A DNA stretch of 64,000 nt from Diaporthe sp. PMI_573 (lineage: Eukaryota; Ascomycota; Sordariomycetes; Diaporthales; Diaporthaceae). Numbering within the stretch: position 1 is the stretch's first letter; each line of letters opens with the position of its first letter. The notes under the pieces were generated by a model. It saw only the letters and a program-made list of their open reading frames with translations, had not been told where the DNA came from and made no database searches. Positions 57,975 through 64,000 of the stretch are shown here, piece after piece. The DNA is taken from contig JAJTUP010000001.1 in the NCBI GenBank assembly GCA_021399435.1, forward strand, positions 248,001 through 312,000, given 5' to 3'. The position numbers and the translations under genes were made by a program.

Positions 57975-58252
57975 ATAATAATATAATATACTATATTATA
58001 TTATAAATAGAAAATATATTATATATTATATAATATAAAATAATATATAATATATTGTATTATTGTATTATGTATTATATAATACAAAATAATACATAAT
58101 ACATTGTATTATTATATTATGTATTAGAAGGGGCTTGTATTTTTTGTATTATGTATTAAAATGTATTTGTATTTTTGTATTTTTGTATTATTTGTATTAT
58201 ATATTATTGTATTTTTTTGTATTTTGTATTTTTTTGTATTATTACAACTCTA

Positions 58253-58449
58253 AGTGCTATTATATCTTTTCTGGTATTAAGGTTTATTATTATTATAGAA
58301 GTTACCGTTATACTAGTATTTCTTTTTTATATTTGGCGGGTTTTAAGGTTTCTAATAGTCTCTAGGGTTCTTGTAATTTTGTTTTTATTATTATTTAAAT
58401 AGTTAATTGTTAATATATATAGCTATAGCAATATACTTAGTAAAGTTAT
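58253..58449 (-). other. Gypsy-derived spacer between hAT and gag
   Basis: AT-rich. Minus-strand text NLKPAKYKKEILV suggests continuation of the gypsy element, but no domain can be named. Confidence 0.3.
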
Positions 58450-58800
58450 TATGCTAATCTATCTTGGAAACTTTATTTTTAATATTCTTCTTTAATCTTT
58501 TATAGAACTGGCTTATAAGCATATCTTCTTTTTAATTAATATAGGTGATAAGTTATTTAAAGTATGCCGTATATTTAGAGGTTAACCCTTCTTGCTTAAG
58601 TTTTATAAGTTTGTATTTTATAAACCTTTTCTTGTCTGGATTTCTAAAAGCGTCTTTAAGAATTTATTTAAAGTAGTTAAAGCTTTTAAAGATCTTTTTA
58701 GTATTATTATCTTAATTATATTCTTTATTCTCTAAGTAGTTTTTAAGGGTTGGTTTAAACTATATAAGTGTGTTACTTTTAAGCTAGTATCTAATAACGA
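58450..58800 (-). pseudogene. Gypsy gag (retrotransposon gag) remnant
   Basis: The minus strand reads FKPTLKNYLENKEYN, KKIFKSFNYFK, ILKDAFRNPDKKRFIKYKLI, KLKQEGLTSKYTAYFK, LITYIN, EDMLISQFYKRLKKNI. This matches the conserved gag fold segment (F..A...L.DAFG..D....A...L..LKQ.GS.S.Y...F..L...I.WN.+.LI..FY.GL). It shares strand with the chromodomain integrase on the other side of the hAT insertion, so both probably belong to one element. Confidence 0.75.
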
Positions 58801-59206
58801 TAATTTTGTTATAATAAATATTAAACTAAAGATAATAGTACTTAAAGTAGGCTTAGCATTAGGTAAAGAATTTCTAAATGGTTTTCTTTTCTCCTTTATA
58901 AAGGTCAGGCTTATTTATTTTATAGGCTCTAACCTATTAGGCTATATAGAGAAAATTAACTTTCTACTAAAAAGCTATAATTTAGGCTGCCATATTTAAA
59001 TATTATTATTATTAATATTAAAAAAAGCTAAAATCTAAAATACTATTATATCTTAATATTATATAGTTAGTAACTATAGCTATATTAAATAAAAGTTATT
59101 AAAATATAATAATTATACCAAACCTTTATAGGGTTTAATAGATAACCTATAAAGTTTATATTAACAATATAATATAGAGGCGATACTTAACTATTTAGTA
59201 TAAGAT
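58801..59206. other. AT-rich 5' part of the gypsy element
   Basis: No readable frame. By position it is the N-terminal gag or leader of the minus-strand gypsy element. Confidence 0.35.
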
Positions 59207-59589
59207 ATAATAATTCTACAAGTATAATTATTAGCTATAAGGCTATCTAGTTATTAGACTAAATATTTAGATTAACGACTAAAGAGTCTGTTCTATAAAA
59301 GCTATCTACTGTAGTAATAACTATATCCTTATATATTCCGACTCTTTAGTGGCTTGCTGGCTTGTAAGTCGAGCCTGCAATCCTTGGTATGTAGCTTGAT
59401 AGGTAGATCGTCGAGCCTGCTTGCCGGGCTTGCAACTAAGCCTGGCAAGCCTGACCCTAACCCTGGGTCTTGGCGTGTTCCTGTGACCCTGCCAACTAGT
59501 GCCGTGGGGCGGGCGTCGTGGCGTTTGATCCGGGTTGTCTGGGTTTCCCCAACGGGTCCCTTTGGTGCCAAAGTGTTGGTTTATAACAT
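59207..59589 (+). repeat. LTR, + orientation, largely free of RIP in its right part
   Basis: It runs from about 59,207 (tataataattctac) to gtttataaca at 59,589. The 59,330-59,589 part is GC-rich and aligns with the RIP-mutated copy at 43,807-44,090. 59,255-59,370 aligns with part of the LTR at 53,961. The composition step inside one repeat is sharp. Confidence 0.65.
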
Positions 59590-59848
59590 ATAGATTAGAC
59601 GGCTCAGAATATAATCCAACTAAGCCAGGCTAAAGAGATAGACTATATAGACACGCTTATTACCAGTAGATAGCATTAGCTTAAGACAGCTTTTTGGCAG
59701 TTAATCTAAGTATTTACCCAAATAGCTCTCACCAGCTTGTAATTATTGTTTAGAACCAATATTGCTTAATTACCGCCTTATTACGTATCTTGGACATAAA
59801 CCTCTGATCTCTAGTTTAAAGGACCCAAGAAGCCTTGATTATTATATC
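59590..59848 (-). repeat. LTR fragment, - orientation
   Basis: Reverse complement of 53,961 to about 54,150 (block gtttatgtccaagatac shared). It lies at the right end of the minus-strand gypsy, where its 5' LTR would be expected. Confidence 0.6.
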
Positions 59849-60400
59849 TAGGCAAAATATTAGTAGAATCTTATTGTTAAGTTTTAAAGGAAAGGCTAAA
59901 AGGACCTAATATATAAACTCTATAAAACATTTAAACTAAAATATATTGCCGCTTTAAAGCTTACAAGAGATCTGTCTTGTAACTTTTTCCGAGAGTTAGT
60001 CTAAGTATAGGCCTATAGCAATAAAATATTTATGTACTCCTGGAAATCTTCTGTCTATAAATACAGTATACTCTTGCTTGGTATAGAAGAAAATGCCAGG
60101 CTCTAATTTTTTAAATAAAGTATAAGTAGTATTAACTATATATATATACTGACGCAGCTTAGACGATTCTTTATAGTTATTCTAGAATGACGGACCTAAA
60201 GAATTATGGAAAAGCTGTTAAAGCTCCTTAAAACATTTTATATTTAGAGTCGACTCTATACTGATAATTTTACTTAAGTAGCTAAGATAGTAAGGGAAAA
60301 TTAAGTAAAGAGGTTGAGAAATGTGGTAAAGTAGATGAGGATAGTGGGAAAGTAGAATCTGCTTATATAAGTTCGACTTACAACAAGAGGGAGGGAAGAC
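59849..60400. other. AT-rich edge of the second RIP block
   Basis: No gene or repeat recognised. Composition changes to balanced around 60,300-60,450. Confidence 0.5.
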
Positions 60401-60656
60401 TATGCTCCTGGAGCTTGCCAGACAGATATATACGTTTTATCATATGTGATTGAGTATCAGAAGGCCGGAAAAGGACTATTCTCAATAATCAAAAAGCAGG
60501 GTTAATCTAGCAGTAGAGCCGTTCTTGGATTTTTTCCCTGCGTCCTGGGTTTTATAACAAACGACAGGCCATAAAGTAACATGGACATTATACTTAAACT
60601 AGCAGTGATATCCGAGAATACGAGAACGTGATAGGGTCAACCGTGTGCTATACAAC

Positions 60657-60955
60657 GATGTAATAATGCAGTTAGGCTGCCCCCGAATTACGGCATAATG
60701 GGCAAGGTTGCTGTGCTATTCCGACTAGACCTATATGTACTATGCAATTATGCCGCGATATAAATAGGCCGCCTATAGGGCTGACCACCAAATTAAGGCA
60801 CGACTGCGGTATATAGTGTCATTTGTATGCTTAGGGTAGGTGGCAATGTAACGATATAGCTAGGCTGCCTACTGTGGTTGACTACCGAATTAAGGCACAA
60901 ATGCAAGATCATTATGCCTTTGTGCGCTTAAGGTGGGTAAACCATTAAGGCAGAA
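60657..60955. repeat. Degenerate ~97-bp tandem repeat, about three units
   Basis: Units start near 60,657, 60,756 and 60,853. Shared blocks are gatata-aataggc-gcct, gac-accgaattaaggca and ttaaggtgggt. It lies 370 bp upstream of the ankyrin gene. Confidence 0.6.
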
Positions 60956-61327
60956 GGCGAGGCATTTACAGGGGTATATTGCCAAGATTTGCTCTATACC
61001 AAATGCCTTATAATAAGCAGGCACGGCGTCTCCTATATGGGTGTGGGTGCCAATCATAGTGTCAGCCCGAATTATGTAACAACCTCGCGGTACTGCCTCG
61101 AGAGGCTGTTGTGTCTCTGTTAGTGATTCGGCTGCCTCTCTAGGTATGTAAAAATACCTCCGAAGTCATTGCCCAGGCTAGAAGTGAGGGCAAGCCGGGG
61201 ACTAGGTTCCACGGCTCGCAAGTGTGTTCTAGCCCCCTGCCAGGAGAGCGTCTGCACGGTGACGAGCGAGCATGCGGCTGCGGGATTCTAGGCCGCAGCA
61301 CGATCAGTGGAGTTTGGGATCTTGGAT
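60956..61327. other. Upstream region of the ankyrin gene
   Basis: Balanced composition. There is an in-frame TAG at 61,289-61,291. No N-terminal effector domain (NACHT, HET) could be read here. Acceptor-like cag sites at about 61,298 and 61,307 leave open that an upstream exon exists. Confidence 0.4.
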
Positions 61328-64000
61328 ATGCTGCTGAAATACGTGACTGAGAACTTCAGCATCGTGCAATGGCCTGGTTTTCTCACTTCGCGACTTGCAT
61401 ACCTCGGGCCCATCGACCAGTTGAAGACTATCCTCCAAGCCACAGGGGACGCAAACTTGATGGATGCAGACTATTCGCTACCTCTTCATTGCGCTATCAT
61501 GAGAAACAACACTACAGCCTTTGATGCCCTTATAGGGCACGGTGCTGATCCTGCAGTCACCAATTCCAACTGGAAGAATACGCCAGCAATTCTTGTGGCG
61601 GCCAAGCACGGCCGGGTGGACATGGTGAAGAGGTTGACCAAAGCTGGCGCATCAGTGGATGCATACGATAACAGAGGAAGGTGCGCTCTATGGTTAGCTG
61701 CGGTGACAGGGCAGCATTTGGTCCTCCAGGCCCTGTTAGAAGCGGGTGCCGACAAACGAGCCCTGGAGGTTCCTAGGGAGGGGTCAGCGAGGCCGCCCAT
61801 AGTCTCGCTTGCATCTGTCCCCTTTCTCAAGTGCCTCAAGTTGGCACTCGAGTTCGGCGCGGACCTCAACTGCAAATTGCTAAATGGAGAACATCCTTCC
61901 AGTGCTCTCAGCATTGCAGCGAGATGGGGTCTTCCTGATAGTTGCCGTGTGCTTCTCGAAGCCGGTGCTCATCATGATGCTGATGATGACCCTCTTCTCA
62001 TCCACGCTGTTAATTCTGGCAAACGAGAGATAGTGGAAATGCTGCTTGAAAAGGGGGCGAAGGTCGATGCGAAGCTGGAGTATGGTGACTTCCATGCCAC
62101 ACCTCTCATCATAGCTGCTCAGCGGGATTACCAAGATTTGGCCAAACTTCTCATTGAAAGAGGAGCCGGCGTTGACACTGATGTCTGGGAGGGGAGTACC
62201 GCGCTGCATTATACCATTGGTGGAGATAATCCCGAGATGGTCAAGTTCCTTGTCGACTCAGGGGCCAACACCGAACAAACCCATAGTGGAGAGTGGTCGG
62301 CCCTCCAAAAATGTTACGCAAAAGCGGATTGTATGAAGGTCCTCCTCGAAGCTGGAGCCGATTTGAACTGGGCCGAACCCGATGGTACGGCGTTGTATCT
62401 CGCCGTTTACTACAACGCGCTAGATGTGGCAAAGTTGATCCTCTCATACCGCCCTGACCTGGAAGTCAAGTGCCCGTCAGAGAAGTCCTGGGATTCGGGA
62501 TACACTGCGCTCCATGTGGCGGCGAGTTACGGATTTACCGAGATGCTACGACTACTTATAGAGGCAGGCGCTGATTTGAAGTCGACAACCCCGATGGGCG
62601 GGACGCCTCTGATCCTGGCCGTGGCTAACAATTCGGAGGGTTGCACGAGGGCTTTGTTAGAGTACGACACGGACATAGACGCAAAGGATGTACTAGGATA
62701 CACAGCCCTCCATTGTCTTCCGTCCCCTGCACGATTGTCTATTGCAAAGCTACTGGTCAATCGAGGAGCCAATCTGGAGCTTCGGAACAATGCAGGCAAG
62801 TCTGTCCTCGACCTAGCTATCACTAGCAAGGATGTTCCACTCGTGGAGTTTCTCTTGGATAAGAAGGTCGACATCAACGCGGCAGCCAGCTCAAGCGGTG
62901 CCGCTCTGCACGTTGGAGCCGCTGCTGGCGATCTTGGTATGGTCAAGCTACTCGTTCGGAAAGGGGCTGATGTGAACCTTACCCACCCTTGGATGTACGG
63001 CACAGCGCTGCAAAAGGCATCCATGTCTAGAACTGGCACTGCAGAGGGCAGGGATGCTGTAGCTCGATTCTTGGTCGACGAGGCAGACGCTGATGTGAAC
63101 GCCCATGGTGGAGTCCATGGCTCAGCACTGGACGCTGCGCTCCTATATGGTACTGTTGAAGCGGCCAAGTTTCTCATCGAAAGGGGCGCCGACGTCGGCT
63201 GGAAGGACGCCTGGGGTCGGGGACCAGTCCACTTCGCAGCCTTGCAGACGCCAGGTCACTTCCAGTTGTTGCTTGACTCGGTGTCAGACATAGACGATGA
63301 CAGCCTCGGTATTGCCACCAAGACAAACCTTGGCCACACGCCACTGCACTTTGCGGTTGCAAGCGGAAGTACTGACCTTGTCGAACTTGTTCTCTCTCGC
63401 ACCCGAGGCAAGACATCCATCAACGAGCCGGACGAGGACGGTTGGACCCCGCTACTGTGGGCGTGCCGGCCGTGTGACAAATGGGGCACACCTGCTCAAG
63501 TTCAACACGCCATAGTGAAGCTCCTCCTTGACAGGGGCGCGGACCCATTGGTGCGAGGGTGAACTTGGGATGACAAACAGTGGTCACCACTCAAGATGGC
63601 GAGATACCATGGGGCGACGGATGAGGTGGTACACTTGCTAAAGAAAGCCAGCAGGTATGGAAGGGAGAAGGGGGAGAAAGAAGAGTTTCACGCCTCCAAG
63701 AAGGGAGTGCGTCGTCCCACTGCGTTTTGCGACATTTGTCTCTTTGTGAGTTTTCACGATTGGGCCCCTCCTGACTGATACTGACTTAGAATCAACCTTA
63801 GGGTATACGTGGGATCGTAAACGTGTGTATGAGTTGTGACAACAAGCTCGCCTTTTGTTTCAAGTGCTCTCGCTGGAAGGAAGAGCTTCACCCGCATCAC
63901 AACAATTGGGTACTGCAAGGGACGGAGTTTGAGGAAACCGAAGAAAATGAGGAGGAAAGGGAATCTCCGGAAAGTTCCCCCGAGATTGAACAGGTACAGG
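61328..64000 (+). pseudogene. Large ankyrin-repeat protein with C-terminal ZZ zinc finger, one in-frame TGA, cut by window end
   Basis: From ATG at 61,328 (MLLKYVTENF) the frame is open to TGA at 63,560-63,562, about 744 residues made almost wholly of ankyrin repeats of ~33 residues (for example GYTALHVAASYGFTEMLRLL, GHTPLHFAVASGSTDLVELV). The same frame continues after the TGA: DDKQWSPLKMARYHGATDEV, another ankyrin-like unit, then a basic linker and FCDICLF. A 56-bp intron (63,746-63,801, gtgag..ttag) joins in phase to GIRGIVNVCMSC, FCFKCSRW, ELHPHHNNW, completing a ZZ zinc finger (CxxC, CxxC, CxxC, HPxH). An acidic Glu-rich tail follows. CGA to TGA would explain the stop. Such ankyrin-ZZ proteins are thought to mediate protein contacts. 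The N-terminus may lack earlier exons. Confidence 0.8.

Larger units (their letters stand above)
56292..58252 (-). mobile_element. hAT element with transposase remnant and TTTTTGTATTA arrays
   Basis: Left end TAGAGTTGTAAT and right end ATTACAACTCTA are inverted and equal CAGAGTTGTGA-type ends after C-to-T and G-to-A change. Arrays of ttttttgtatta and ttgtattatgtatt fill both ends (about 56,300-56,460 and 58,000-58,245). Each contains the block gggcttgtattttttgtatt. A transposase frame lies between. The 8-bp flanks (gttttact, agtgctat) do not match, so the locus was probably rearranged. A second hAT-like element sits inside at 57,556-57,974. Confidence 0.7.

Noticed and set aside
58135..58402. 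Tyr/Phe/Ile-rich + strand ORFs that look like membrane proteins
   Set aside because: They translate the ttgtattttt arrays at the right end of the hAT element.
1..64000. tRNA and rRNA genes
   Set aside because: No cloverleaf with matching box A and B sequences or rRNA-like stretch was recognised; a tRNA and rRNA covariance-model scan would be needed to exclude degraded copies.

Overview
The window looks like part of the nuclear genome of a filamentous ascomycete (Pezizomycotina). Genes have short GT..AG introns, and a Zn2Cys6 regulator and a secreted TAP-type alpha/beta hydrolase are present. Large AT-rich blocks are full of transposons whose frames are broken mostly by TAG and TAA codons, as expected from C-to-T and G-to-A repeat-induced point mutation (RIP). 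GC-balanced islands carrying genes alternate with these AT-rich blocks.

Layout. 1-27,100 is an AT-rich transposon graveyard. It holds a 5'-truncated Ty3/gypsy element with an antisense ORF between pol and its 3' LTR, an inverted pair of a ~520-bp dispersed repeat around a 110-codon open frame, a hAT-type non-autonomous element with an 8-bp target duplication, a Copia element (12,803-20,413, duplication TAGTC) with a solo gypsy LTR inside it, a Fot1/pogo transposase remnant, and at the right edge a RIP-damaged prolyl 4-hydroxylase-like gene. At about 27,389 this abuts an undamaged internal fragment of an Nma111-like HtrA/PDZ protease gene.

27,389-42,250 is the GC-balanced island. It contains gene fragments (Nma111-like, ankyrin, hAT BED/transposase, a deleted Copia gag-integrase), a hAT non-autonomous element built on GATCGATT arrays (8-bp duplication CTATGGAC), and the two best intact genes. 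These converge: a six-exon secreted serine peptidase/hydrolase (35,353-37,529, +) and a two-exon Zn2Cys6 transcription factor (37,982-39,446, -).

42,250-60,400 is a second RIP block. A Copia element (44,291-53,329, duplication ACTAT) carries a cysteine-containing, apparently spliced antisense gene remnant near its 3' LTR, a nested hAT element (duplication TCTGTATA) and a copy of the ~520-bp repeat. It is followed by chromodomain gypsy pieces split by hAT elements, one with a recognisable transposase. 60,400-64,000 returns to balanced composition and ends in a large ankyrin-repeat gene with a C-terminal ZZ zinc finger, interrupted by one in-frame TGA and running off the window.

The most distinctive theme is a set of hAT-like elements that share CAGAGTT-type ends but carry quite different short-period arrays inside those ends (TTTTGTAG, GTATACCT, TTTTTGTATTA, GATCGATT). 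No tRNA, rRNA or CRISPR was seen. Family names come from motif reading by eye, not from database searches.
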